Origin: Pseudomonadota bacterium | GTDB lineage: Bacteria > Pseudomonadota > Gammaproteobacteria > Burkholderiales > Burkholderiaceae_C | Assembly (NCBI GenBank): GCA_023387335.1 | Contig: JAEWIF010000057.1 | Coordinates: 165,765 to 229,764 of the forward strand | DNA: 64,000 nucleotides | Reading direction: 5' to 3' | Shown: one piece after another, positions 33,359 to 42,714 of the stretch | Numbering within the stretch: position 1 is the first letter of the stretch | Layout of the letters: each line of letters starts with the position of its first letter | Translations under genes and position numbers: made by a program | The notes under the pieces: generated by a model | Databases searched by the model: none | What the model was told of the DNA's origin: nothing | The model's input: only the letters and a program-made list of their open reading frames with translations

Positions 33359-34471
33359 CTAGCGACCGCGCCGGATCCAGCGCGGTACCCGGAACCGGAT
33401 GATGCTGGTGTAGGCCCAGACGTAGATGATCACGAAGCCGAGGCTGAGCAGCATGAGCATGCCCGTCTGTCGCCAGAACAGGGCTGCCGGCACGACCGTC
33501 AGCATGCAGAACGCCCAGAGGTAAGGCGACGTGCGGTTGTTGCGCATCAGCATCCGCCGGGCTTCATCATCATGGAACACCTCGCGCACGATGCGGCGAT
33601 AGACCAGCTGGTGCAGGTGCAGAGCGTCCGCCATGCTGGGGGACTGTCCTCTCACGACCTTGCGGTAGACGGAGAAGGCGGTTTCCAGCACCGGGTAGGA
33701 CAGCAACAGGATCGGGAACCAGGGCGACACCTCCGGATGGCGCTGCACGAGCAGGATGCTGGCCATCGCGATGACCACGCCCCAGAGGTAGGCGCCGCCG
33801 TCTCCCGCGAAGATCAGCCCGCGCGGATAGTTCCACATCAGGAAGCCGGCCGTGGCGCCCGCCAGCACCAGCACCACCCCCGCGATCTGGCGGTCGCCGA
33901 CCTGCAGCGCCACGTAGGCGATGGCAAGGCAGCAGATCATCGCGACGGCTCCAGCCAGGCCGTTGTAGCCGTCGATCAGGTTGAAGGCATGGGGGAGTCC
34001 GGCCACGGCCAGCAAGGCCAGCCCGATCCCCAGCCAGGGCGTCGCCGTCCAGAAGGCGTCCAGGGCCTCGATCCCCAAGGCCGGCACGCGCAATTGCAAC
34101 AGGACGATGCTGACGATGCCGGCGACCAGCGTGAAGATGAGGCGCCATCTCGCCCGCAGGAAATGCCACACGTCCTCGGCGGTCCCGCCCCCGGCGGCGA
34201 TGGTGGCCGCCACGCACCAGGCGAGCGCTTCGCGGGGAGAGAAGTCGATGCCGTTGGTCACGCCGAGGTGGGGCTTGGCGACGACCATCCAGAACCAGCC
34301 GCAGGAGCAGGCGGCGAGCATCGCCACCCCGCCGAGGCGCGGAACATGGCCGGCGTGGAAGCGTTGCGGCATGTCCAGCGCATAGCGCTCGGCGCTGCGG
34401 CGCCCCGAACGGACCAGGACGCCGGAGGCGAGCGTCGAAACCACCCCGCAAAGTATCAACAGGAAAAACAT
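33359..34471 (-). CDS. WecA/MraY-like undecaprenyl-phosphate sugar-1-phosphate transferase
   Basis: Polytopic protein of 370 residues with about ten to eleven helices, from the family that transfers a HexNAc-1-phosphate to undecaprenyl phosphate, the first step of a lipid-linked repeat unit. Motifs in order: MPQRFHAGHVPRLGG, the Mg-binding acidic loop changed to GGTAEDVWH, LPHAFNLIDGYNGLAG (Asn and Asp ligands), FAGDGGAYLWG, and the cytoplasmic HLHQLVYRR His loop. The normal D-D pair is E-D here, as in some WbpL/WecA relatives. Convergent with the unknown 711-residue gene and divergent from the tviB-like gene. Probably initiates the polymer made by the cluster to its right. Confidence 0.88.
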   Translation of the reverse strand: MFFLLILCGVVSTLASGVLVRSGRRSAERYALDMPQRFHAGHVPRLGGVAMLAACSCGWFWMVVAKPHLGVTNGIDFSPREALAWCVAATIAAGGGTAEDVWHFLRARWRLIFTLVAGIVSIVLLQLRVPALGIEALDAFWTATPWLGIGLALLAVAGLPHAFNLIDGYNGLAGAVAMICCLAIAYVALQVGDRQIAGVVLVLAGATAGFLMWNYPRGLIFAGDGGAYLWGVVIAMASILLVQRHPEVSPWFPILLLSYPVLETAFSVYRKVVRGQSPSMADALHLHQLVYRRIVREVFHDDEARRMLMRNNRTSPYLWAFCMLTVVPAALFWRQTGMLMLLSLGFVIIYVWAYTSIIRFRVPRWIRRGR

Positions 34472-34850
34472 CTCCCCCTCGCCCTTTCTACGGCTGATTC
34501 ACCACGAATTTTGTCACGCTGCCGGGCGGTGTCAGTCGCGCCCGGCCCACTCCAGGGCGCCAAACGCCCTCGGCGCCCGCCCGGCGTCGTCCGCGCACGT
34601 CGCCAACCGTGGGGAAGCAAGGTCTTGCCCCACTTGCGTGCGGTAGACTTGCGGGTTACTTAGCTGGCACCTCGGTGGAGGATCCGGGCGAAGTGCATCA
34701 GGGAACTGCGTGCCGCGACGCGGTTGCTCGGGGCCAGTGAGATCGCTGCGCTCCGCCAAGACCGCCTTCCCGCTTCTTGCACCGCAGAGACCAGCTTGCG
34801 GATGTCGCGCGGCACGTGACGCGACCTCAACGAGAACGCAAGGGATACCA
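34472..34850. other. 379-base leader and divergent promoter region of the polysaccharide cluster
   Basis: Gene-free stretch between the initiating transferase and the tviB-like gene. It contains a short inverted repeat GCAAG-GT-CTTGC (34617-34628), an ops-like element (34639-34649) and a weak promoter candidate TTGCGT-16-TTACTT (34634-34661). About 190 bases of apparently untranslated leader follow. The open frame through the leader lacks an in-frame ribosome site and family similarity, so I do not call it coding. Confidence 0.55.
34639..34649 (+). promoter_or_regulatory. ops-like (JUMPstart) RfaH antitermination element
   Basis: TGCGGTAGACT matches the ops consensus GGCGGTAGnnT at every fixed base except the first. 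It lies about 200 bases upstream of a ten-kilobase plus-strand polysaccharide operon, the usual place for an element recognised by RfaH-type NusG paralogues. The C that closes the E. coli ops hairpin is shifted, and no rfaH homologue is in the window, so the call is tentative. Confidence 0.4.
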
Positions 34851-36127
34851 ATGCAGCTGGATAGCAGCAAGATCGCCATCATCGGCCTCGGCTACGTAGG
34901 CCTGCCGCTCGCCGTCGAATTCGGGAAGGTCCGCCCCGTCGTGGGTTTCGACATCAGCGCGGCCCGGATCGCGGAGCTCCGCTCAGGCCAGGACAGCACG
35001 CTGGAAGTGGCGCCGGCTGATCTGCAGAGCGCCCGCCAGCTGACCTTCAGCAGCGACCTGGCGGACCTGCGCGATTGCAAGGTTTTCATCGTCACCGTCC
35101 CCACCCCGATCGACCAGGCCAACCGGCCCGACCTGACCCCGCTGGTGCGCGCCAGCACCACGGTGGGCAAGGTGATCCAGGCCGGCTCGGTCGTCATCTA
35201 CGAATCGACCGTCTACCCGGGCTGCACCGAGGAAGTCTGCGTGCCGATCCTGGAGAAGGAGTCCGGACTCGCGTTCAACAAGGACTTCTTCTGCGGCTAC
35301 AGCCCCGAGCGGATCAACCCGGGCGACAAGGAACACCGGCTGCCCACGATCAAGAAGGTCACTTCGGGCAGCACGCCGGACGTGGCCACGGCCGTCGACG
35401 CGCTCTATGGCCAGATCATCAAGGCCGGGACGCACAAGGCCAGCAGCATCAAGGTGGCCGAGGCCGCGAAGGTGATCGAGAACACCCAGCGCGACCTGAA
35501 CATCGCCCTGATGAACGAGCTCAGCCTGATCTTCGCGCGGCTCGGCATCGACACGCTCGAAGTGCTGCAGGCGGCCGGGACGAAGTGGAACTTCCTGCCC
35601 TTCCGCCCCGGCCTCGTCGGCGGCCACTGCATCGGCGTGGACCCGTACTACCTGACGCACAAGGCGCAGGAAGTCGGTTACCACCCCGAGGTGATCCTCG
35701 CCGGCCGGCGCATCAACGACAGCATGGCTTCGCACGTCGCGGACGAGACCGTCAAGCTGATGCTGCGCAAGGGCAAGCCCGTCCTGGGCAGCCGGATCCT
35801 CGTGCTGGGCATGGCGTTCAAGGAGAACTGCCCGGACGTGCGCAATACCAAGGTGGCCGACATCGTCCGCACGCTGCGCACCTACAACGCCGAGGTCGAC
35901 GTCTTCGATCCGTGGATCAATCCCGAGGAAGCCTTCCACGAGTACGGCATCCGCTGCCTGGCCGAGTCGCCCGCGAAGGGCCGCTATGCGGCCGTCGTCC
36001 TGGCCGTCGGCCATCGCGAGTTCGTCGAGCTCGGCGAGGCCGGCATCAAGGCCTTCGGTGAGAACGGCGCCGTCGTGTACGACGTCAAGAGCATCCTGCC
36101 GCGCGGCGCGGCGGACGGACGGCTCTG

Positions 36128-36128
<1 letters not shown>
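34851..36128 (+). CDS. tviB: UDP-N-acetylglucosamine C6 dehydrogenase (TviB/WbpA type)
   Basis: Nucleotide-sugar dehydrogenase of 425 residues that oxidises C6 of UDP-GlcNAc (or UDP-GalNAc) to the uronic acid in two NAD-dependent steps. The N-terminal Rossmann motif GLGYVGLPLAVEF is at residues 12-24. Further motifs are VPTPID, YESTVYPGCTEEVC, YSPERINPGD, the catalytic Cys in GGHCIGVDPYYL, and GMAFKENCPDVRNT. The pattern matches the VipA/TviB clade rather than UDP-glucose dehydrogenase. Its stop overlaps the start of the TviC-like gene by one base, forming the classic TviB/TviC pair. Confidence 0.92.
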
Positions 36129-37189
<1,061 letters not shown>

Positions 37190-37235
37190 CCGGCTGCGAG
37201 CCCCCCGATTCGCGATCCAATATCGAAGTGGAAAC

Positions 37236-38549
37236 ATGAGATCACAGCTGGCCGTGATCTCCGTGCTGACAGGAATCTCGCAGCTGGTGGGATTCGTCAA
37301 GCTCTGGTTCATCGCGAATATCTTCGGCGTGGGCTCTGCGCTTGATGGCTACAACCTCGCGCTCGTCTTGCCGACGATGATGTCGGGTGTCATCGCCGGA
37401 GTGCTCCAGACCGGACTATTCCCTGTTCGCGCGGCGCTTCGCGAGAGCGGCGACACGAACGCGTGCGACGGTTTCGAGCGAAGCGTGTTGCTGGCCATGT
37501 TCGTCACGGGGACTGCGATTTCCATTGTCTTGGTGCTCGCGAGTCAGCTCCTGACCGGGTGGGTCGCTCCCACGGCTTCGGCGGAAGTCGCGAGCGCGTT
37601 GGCCTTCTCGTTCCCTGTGCTGGCCTCCCTGGTGGCTCTGAACACGGTCGGCGATTGCGCTGGTTTCCTGCTGGCCATGCGAGGGCGCTTCGCGATTGCC
37701 GCCGCCGCACCGATCGCCAACGCCGTTATTGCGTCTGCCCTCCTGGCTGCTTGGCCGCAGGGGGGACTGCTCAACCTGACCGTTGGAACCGTCTGCGGGC
37801 TTGCGGTTCAGGTCGCATGCTGCCTCTGGGGGTTGCATCGCAGCGGATTCCGGCTGACCGGCTCCGTGCCACCGTGGGCAGTGCAGGCGCGTCATTGGAA
37901 AGAGATGATCTGGCTGGGCGCATCCATCCTGCCCGGCGTCGTACTGGCCAACCTCATGTCTTCGCTACCTCCCGTCTGGGTCACGGGCTTTGGCGACGGT
38001 GCGGTTTCCGCGTTCGGCTATGCCTACCGTCTTCACGCCTCGGCCGTCCAGCTGCTGATCCTGGCCAGCTCGACGGTCATTCTGGCCCGCTTCTCCGAGC
38101 TCATCGCCAGGAAAGATCACGAAGCCATCCAGTCGATCCTGCGCAAGGCGGGACTGGCTTCTGCGGTGATCGGCGGTCTGGTCATCGTGTACGTCTGGCT
38201 GCTCGGAAGCTGGACCTTGCAGTTGCTGCTGGGCGGGCGGTTTGATGCCGGGGCAGCGGACCGTGTCGCGGTCCATTGGCTGTGGCTGTCGCTGGGGCTG
38301 CCCTTTGCCTTGCTGGGCAACGTGTTTGCGAAGCTTTGGCTGGCTCAGAAGCAACCCCGCCGAATGTCCTTGATCGCCGGCCTGAGTCTCGGGACCGCCG
38401 CCTTGGTCTACTTGCTGACCGGTCGCTGGCTCTCGGAGTATTCGGTTGCCGCCGGTCTGTCCAGTGCATCGCTCGCAGTCGTCCTGATCGGCTGGAACCT
38501 GGTCAAGGTTGAGATTTTCCGAGCGAATCGTTCACAGCCCGAACATTGA
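37236..38549 (+). CDS. MurJ/MVF-family lipid-linked oligosaccharide flippase
   Basis: Membrane protein of 437 residues with about 12-14 hydrophobic helices. The first helices (QLAVISVLTGISQLVGFVKLWFIANIFGVGSALDGYNLALVLPTMMSG, in several spans) resemble the MOP-superfamily MVF branch, including the A-x-x-F-G-x-G-x-x-x-D motif of MurJ. Housekeeping murJ is longer (about 510 residues) and not located in such clusters. This copy probably flips the undecaprenyl-linked repeat unit in place of a Wzx protein. Codon use here is less GC-rich than in flanking genes, suggesting acquisition with the cluster. Confidence 0.82.
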   Translation: MRSQLAVISVLTGISQLVGFVKLWFIANIFGVGSALDGYNLALVLPTMMSGVIAGVLQTGLFPVRAALRESGDTNACDGFERSVLLAMFVTGTAISIVLVLASQLLTGWVAPTASAEVASALAFSFPVLASLVALNTVGDCAGFLLAMRGRFAIAAAAPIANAVIASALLAAWPQGGLLNLTVGTVCGLAVQVACCLWGLHRSGFRLTGSVPPWAVQARHWKEMIWLGASILPGVVLANLMSSLPPVWVTGFGDGAVSAFGYAYRLHASAVQLLILASSTVILARFSELIARKDHEAIQSILRKAGLASAVIGGLVIVYVWLLGSWTLQLLLGGRFDAGAADRVAVHWLWLSLGLPFALLGNVFAKLWLAQKQPRRMSLIAGLSLGTAALVYLLTGRWLSEYSVAAGLSSASLAVVLIGWNLVKVEIFRANRSQPEH

Positions 38550-38597
38550 ACCGATGACATCGGCCCTATCTCTCCGCTCCCACCCAGTGAATCAATC

Positions 38598-39269
38598 ATG
38601 AGCCAGCGTTGGAAAGACTACTTTGACACGCACGGCGCGTTCGATCCTCAGTGGCTTGCCACTGCCGCCAGCCACTGGGGCTTCCACGAAATCTTGTATG
38701 GAAACATCGCCGCCCACTGCCCGAAGCCGGCGCGGCTGCTGGACGTGGGAAGCGGGCCTGGCTGGTCCGACCTGTACCTGTCCGCGCTGGGCTACTCGGT
38801 CACCGGGGTCGACAACGAGCCCGCGCTGGTGGAGCTGGCTCGCGCCAGGGCGGAAAAGCTGAACGTCGCAGCCGAGTTCCATTGCGCCGACGCATTCGAT
38901 CTGGGGGAGTTTCACGGGAAGTTCGATCTAGCTTTCTCCTGCGGCGTGCTCGAGCATTTCGATCGCGAAGTGACGGTGAAGCTGCTCCAGGAGCAGTCCC
39001 GCTGCGCCAAGTACGTGCTGATCCAGATCCCGACCCGTTACACCGCTCAGACGGCGCCGATCACCGATGAGCGGATCTACACGATCAACGAGCTCGCGGA
39101 CATCGTGAAGGACGCGGGAATGAAGGTGGTCTCGAAGTTCGGCTACGGGGACCTGACGGCCACGCCCTCGCAGGTCTGGCTGCGGCGCGCCCTGCCGCGC
39201 ATGGCCTATCGCGTCCTTCAGAATCTGGGCTACGCATACAGCATCGCCGTCGTCGGTCAACGCACCTGA
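38598..39269 (+). CDS. Class I SAM-dependent methyltransferase
   Basis: Methyltransferase of 223 residues. Motif I LLDVGSGPGWSDLYLSALG near residue 45, the acidic end of beta-2 in TGVDNEPALVELA, motif II FHCADAFDLG, and FDLAFSCGVLEHF for beta-4. The C-terminal half lacks features that would identify the acceptor. Within a polysaccharide operon it most likely methylates a sugar residue or caps the chain (inference). Third-position GC is reduced relative to genes outside the cluster. Confidence 0.83.
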   Translation: MSQRWKDYFDTHGAFDPQWLATAASHWGFHEILYGNIAAHCPKPARLLDVGSGPGWSDLYLSALGYSVTGVDNEPALVELARARAEKLNVAAEFHCADAFDLGEFHGKFDLAFSCGVLEHFDREVTVKLLQEQSRCAKYVLIQIPTRYTAQTAPITDERIYTINELADIVKDAGMKVVSKFGYGDLTATPSQVWLRRALPRMAYRVLQNLGYAYSIAVVGQRT

Positions 39270-39286
39270 ACTCCTGGACCCTGAAC

Positions 39287-40144
39287 ATGAACAACACCGC
39301 CGTTTCCGACATCAAGAAGCATCAGAAGGAAGTAGACGCGGGTGAGCGCTTTCAGTTTGGCGACAACTGGGCGCGCTTCCTGCGTGTCGTGGACGAAGAT
39401 CGGATCGAGCAGGCCGTGCTGTCTCTTCGCAAGATGCTGGAAGTGGACACGCTGCAAGGGCGGCGCTTCATCGATGTGGGTTCGGGAAGCGGACTGTTCT
39501 CCCTGGCGGCACGGCGCCTGGGCGCCAGCGTGGTCTCGTTCGACTTCGATCCTCAATCGGTGGCCTGCACGCGTGAACTGAAGCGCCGCTATTTCGATCA
39601 GGACGCCAACTGGGAGATCCAGGAGGGCTCGGTCCTGGACCGCGACTATCTGGCCCAGTTCGGCCGCTTCGACATCGTCTATTCCTGGGGCGTACTGCAT
39701 CACACAGGCCAGATGTGGGCGGCGCTCGAGAACGTGCTCACCCTGCTCAACGACGAGGGCACGCTCTTCATCGCCATCTACAACGATCAAGCCTACATCT
39801 CACGGCGCTGGAAGTCGGTCAAGCAGCTTTATTGCTCGGGGCCCCTGGGACGACTGCTGGTCAACGCGGTCTTCATTCCCTACTTCGCAATTCCGCCGGC
39901 CATCCTGGACCTGGTGAAGCTGCGCAACCCCTTCCGTCAGTACATCGAATACAAGCGCCAGCGCGGAATGTCCAAAGTGCACGACTGGCGCGACTGGTTG
40001 GGCGGATACCCCTTCGAGGTCGCCAAGCCCGAAGAGATATTCCACTTCTTCCGGGACCGCGGGCTGGGCCTCAAGAGGATGAAAACCTGCGGCGGCGGGA
40101 TGGGATGCAACGAGTTCGTGTTGACGAGGACCGCGGCGAAATGA
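39287..40144 (+). CDS. Class I SAM-dependent methyltransferase
   Basis: Second methyltransferase, 285 residues. Motif I RFIDVGSGSGLFSLAARRLGA near residue 60 (split after the glycine loop), FDFDPQSVACTREL, IQEGSVLDRDYL and FDIVYSWGVLHHTGQMW. The C-terminal 100 residues contain a membrane-proximal hydrophobic stretch (LLVNAVFIPYFAIPPAILDLV), then a basic KRQRGMSKVHDWRDWLGGYPFE segment of the kind seen in sugar O-methyltransferases. Its stop overlaps the next start (ATGA), coupling it to the glycosyltransferase. Acceptor unknown. Confidence 0.84.
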   Translation: MNNTAVSDIKKHQKEVDAGERFQFGDNWARFLRVVDEDRIEQAVLSLRKMLEVDTLQGRRFIDVGSGSGLFSLAARRLGASVVSFDFDPQSVACTRELKRRYFDQDANWEIQEGSVLDRDYLAQFGRFDIVYSWGVLHHTGQMWAALENVLTLLNDEGTLFIAIYNDQAYISRRWKSVKQLYCSGPLGRLLVNAVFIPYFAIPPAILDLVKLRNPFRQYIEYKRQRGMSKVHDWRDWLGGYPFEVAKPEEIFHFFRDRGLGLKRMKTCGGGMGCNEFVLTRTAAK

Positions 40145-41322
40145 CCCAGTCGCGCAGGATCCTCTATGTGATCGGCTCGCTCGACATCGGAGGGGCGGAG
40201 CGTCATCTCGTGCAGGTCGCCACCGGCTTGAGGCAGGCGGGCTACGCTCCGGAGTTCTTCGTGCTCAACCCGGGCGGTCCGCTCACCGCACCCCTGCAGA
40301 CTGCCGGCATCCCGATCCATGGGTTCCATCCCTGGGGCTGGCTGCGCAAGGTGCTGAGGCATCCGCGCGCCCTGGCCTGGACCGTCCTGGGGTTGTCGGC
40401 CCTGAAGATGTGGTCAGTCCTCTGGCGCCGGCGTCCCGACGTCGTGCACTTTTTCCTGCCCGCGGCCTATGTCGTCGGCGGCGTCGTGTCGCTTTTCAGC
40501 CCCGTGCCCGCCCGCATCATGAGCCGGCGCAGCCTGAACCATTACCAGGCCAAGCACCGGCTTTTCGCTCGCGTGGAACGATTCCTGCACCACAGGATGA
40601 CACTCGTCTGCGGCAACTCGCTGGCGATCAATCGTCAGCTCGAGGAGGAAGGCGTCCCGACGGATCGACTCAGGCTGATCTACAACGGCGTGGCATGCGC
40701 TGTCGCCGACTCCTCCGCCGTGCCCGCAGCCGGCAAGCCGGGGCTTCTGTTCGTGATGGTCGCCAACCTCATCCCCTACAAGGGCCACGTCGACCTGCTG
40801 GACGCATTCGCTTCGGTGCGGCACGACCTGCCTCCGAACTGGGAGCTGTGGTGCGTGGGACGTGATGACGGCATCCAGGCCTCGCTTCGCGAGCGCGCGG
40901 AGCACCTGGAGATCGCCGGACACGTTAAGTTCCTCGGTTCCCGCACCGACGTTCCGGCTCTGCTGCAGCAGGCCGACGTGGGCGTGCTGTCCTCGCACGA
41001 GGAAGGCTTCTCCAATGCCGTGCTCGAAGGCATGGCCGCCGGTCTGCCCATGGTGGTGACCGACGTGGGCGGCAACGCGGAAGCAGTGGTCGACGGCGAA
41101 ACAGGCTACGTGGTCCCGGCGCGCGATCCCGCCCGACTGGGCCAGGCGCTGCTGGCCGTGGCGCGCGACGAGGAGCGCGCGCGCATGGGCGCTCGCGGGC
41201 GGCAACGGGCCGAGGACGTGTTCACCGTGAACGCCTGCCTGCGGCAGTACGAGCACCTCTACCACCAGGCCACCCGGGTGCCCCAGCCCGGAATCTTCTT
41301 CCGCCGCAAGGAGAACACCTGA
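40141..41322 (+). CDS. GT4 family glycosyltransferase
   Basis: Retaining GT-B transferase of 393 residues. The acceptor-side start is YVIGSLDIGGAERHLVQVATGL. The C-terminal donor domain shows VANLIPYKGHVDLL, VKFLGSRTDVPALLQQADVGVL, the E-x7-E element in HEEGFSNAVLEGMAAG, and VVTDVGGNAEAV. Adds a sugar to the lipid-linked repeat on the cytoplasmic side. Overlaps both neighbours (ATGA with the methyltransferase, TGATG with the polytopic protein). The donor is unknown; dTDP-rhamnose or UDP-GalNAcA are the candidates made in this window. Confidence 0.9.
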   Translation: MTQSRRILYVIGSLDIGGAERHLVQVATGLRQAGYAPEFFVLNPGGPLTAPLQTAGIPIHGFHPWGWLRKVLRHPRALAWTVLGLSALKMWSVLWRRRPDVVHFFLPAAYVVGGVVSLFSPVPARIMSRRSLNHYQAKHRLFARVERFLHHRMTLVCGNSLAINRQLEEEGVPTDRLRLIYNGVACAVADSSAVPAAGKPGLLFVMVANLIPYKGHVDLLDAFASVRHDLPPNWELWCVGRDDGIQASLRERAEHLEIAGHVKFLGSRTDVPALLQQADVGVLSSHEEGFSNAVLEGMAAGLPMVVTDVGGNAEAVVDGETGYVVPARDPARLGQALLAVARDEERARMGARGRQRAEDVFTVNACLRQYEHLYHQATRVPQPGIFFRRKENT

Positions 41323-42704
41323 TGTCCGGATCCGGGGCCGCGATCGCGACCTGGGCGCTGCTGGCCCTCGCCGTGGCGGCCCTGGTCGCCTGGCAGAGCG
41401 ACCTTGCTTGTCGTCGGCAGGCGGTGGGCTGGGCTTTCATGGGCATGCTGGCGTGCCTCGTCAAGATTGTGCTGCTGCAGCACGCGCCCCAGTGGCTGGA
41501 CGTGCCCTGGGACGCCCAGAAGTACCAAGCCAATGCAGAGGCTCTCCATCTCCACTGGCTAGGGTACGCGGTGGACCCGGAGAGCTACGACCTGACCGGT
41601 TACAGCGCGGGTTGGAACAACATACACGGCCCGCTCTGGAAGGCCGACGCCCCTATCACCTACACCGGCGTCTTCGGCACCTACGAATGGCTCTATGCCG
41701 CCTATGGCGCGCTCTGGCAGTTCGTCGCGCAGGACTGGGTGCAGTGGACCATCTGGTCGCACGCCGCGCTGGCCGGCATCTTCCCGGCGGGCGCGTTCCT
41801 GCTGTCCCGCTTCCTCGGGACGAGCCAGGGCGCCGCGCGCCTGGCCGCGCTGCTGGTCGTGCTGGACCCGCTCACCGGCACCAATGCCGCCTGGCTGCTG
41901 AAGGACACGCTGGTGGCCTTCCTCGCCGTGCTGGCCTTGCTGGCCGCGGCGCGCCTGAAGGAGCACCCCCGCTGGACTGGCGCGGCGCTGCTCGGCATCG
42001 CCCTAGGCCTGCTGGCGGGCGGTCGCCTTGTGGCCTACCTGGCGATCTTGATCGGCATGCTGGTGCTCATCGCCGGCCTGTACCGGGCCAGGCGGCGGGA
42101 GTCGGTGGCGACCTTGGCGGCCGGGGTGTGCCTGTCCCTGCCCATCCTGCTGTTCCTCAACGTCGCCCCGGTCCAGTTCAGCGCCACCATGGCCGGCAAG
42201 GCCGTCATTCAGCGCATCGGCGCGCAGACCCAGACGCTGCGTGCGAACAAGGGCGAGGAAGGCTCGGACGGCGTGGTGATCAACTGGCGCGAGAGGCTGA
42301 CGCACGACCCGCTACGCGCGGTGGCCACCTCCATCAGCCGCACGCTCTTCGCCCCCTACCCATGGGTGATCGCGAAGGAAGGTCTCACCGGCTACAACCA
42401 CATCGAGCTCTACTATCCTGGCACGATCTTCTGGATCGTCTGCCTGCCGCTCACGGCCATAGGCCTGATGGCCGGCGCACGACGGATGGCGCCGGAAAGC
42501 CTCTGGATGCTCGCCCTCCTGGCCGCGCTCTGGGTCGCGTACACCGTCTTCCTCGGTGAATGGAGCACGCGCCAGCGGGTCTTCATGATCCCGGTGTTCT
42601 TCGCGTTCGCGGCACTTGGATTCGACACACTGCGCCGACACGTGCGCGCGGGCGCGCCGGAACCGGGCGCCATCCGCGATCGGCGCAGCGAAGGAAAAGC
42701 CTAG
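41322..42704 (+). CDS. Polytopic membrane protein, candidate Wzy-like polymerase or GT-C transferase
   Basis: 460 residues with about ten transmembrane helices, the first two near the N-terminus and the rest from residue 140 on. A periplasmic loop between helices 2 and 3 contains D-A-Q-K-Y-Q and an aromatic-rich NNIHGPLWKADAP segment. A second long loop holds INWRERLTHDPLRAV and YPWVIAKEGLTGYNH. A D-x-x-x-Y motif in the first loop recalls GT-C/PMT family enzymes. No other gene in the cluster can polymerise the repeat, so a Wzy role is the main alternative. No family can be assigned firmly. Coupled to both neighbours by close spacing. Confidence 0.65.
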   Translation: MSGSGAAIATWALLALAVAALVAWQSDLACRRQAVGWAFMGMLACLVKIVLLQHAPQWLDVPWDAQKYQANAEALHLHWLGYAVDPESYDLTGYSAGWNNIHGPLWKADAPITYTGVFGTYEWLYAAYGALWQFVAQDWVQWTIWSHAALAGIFPAGAFLLSRFLGTSQGAARLAALLVVLDPLTGTNAAWLLKDTLVAFLAVLALLAAARLKEHPRWTGAALLGIALGLLAGGRLVAYLAILIGMLVLIAGLYRARRRESVATLAAGVCLSLPILLFLNVAPVQFSATMAGKAVIQRIGAQTQTLRANKGEEGSDGVVINWRERLTHDPLRAVATSISRTLFAPYPWVIAKEGLTGYNHIELYYPGTIFWIVCLPLTAIGLMAGARRMAPESLWMLALLAALWVAYTVFLGEWSTRQRVFMIPVFFAFAALGFDTLRRHVRAGAPEPGAIRDRRSEGKA

Positions 42705-42714
42705 GCAACACACT

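Noticed and set aside
34617..34628. GCAAG-GT-CTTGC inverted repeat as a terminator of the transferase region
   Set aside because: The loop is only two bases, the stem is five, and no T-run follows on either strand.
34710..34850. N-terminal extension of the tviB-like protein
   Set aside because: The extra 47 codons are not family-like, and family members begin a few residues before the Rossmann motif, as given by ATG 34851.
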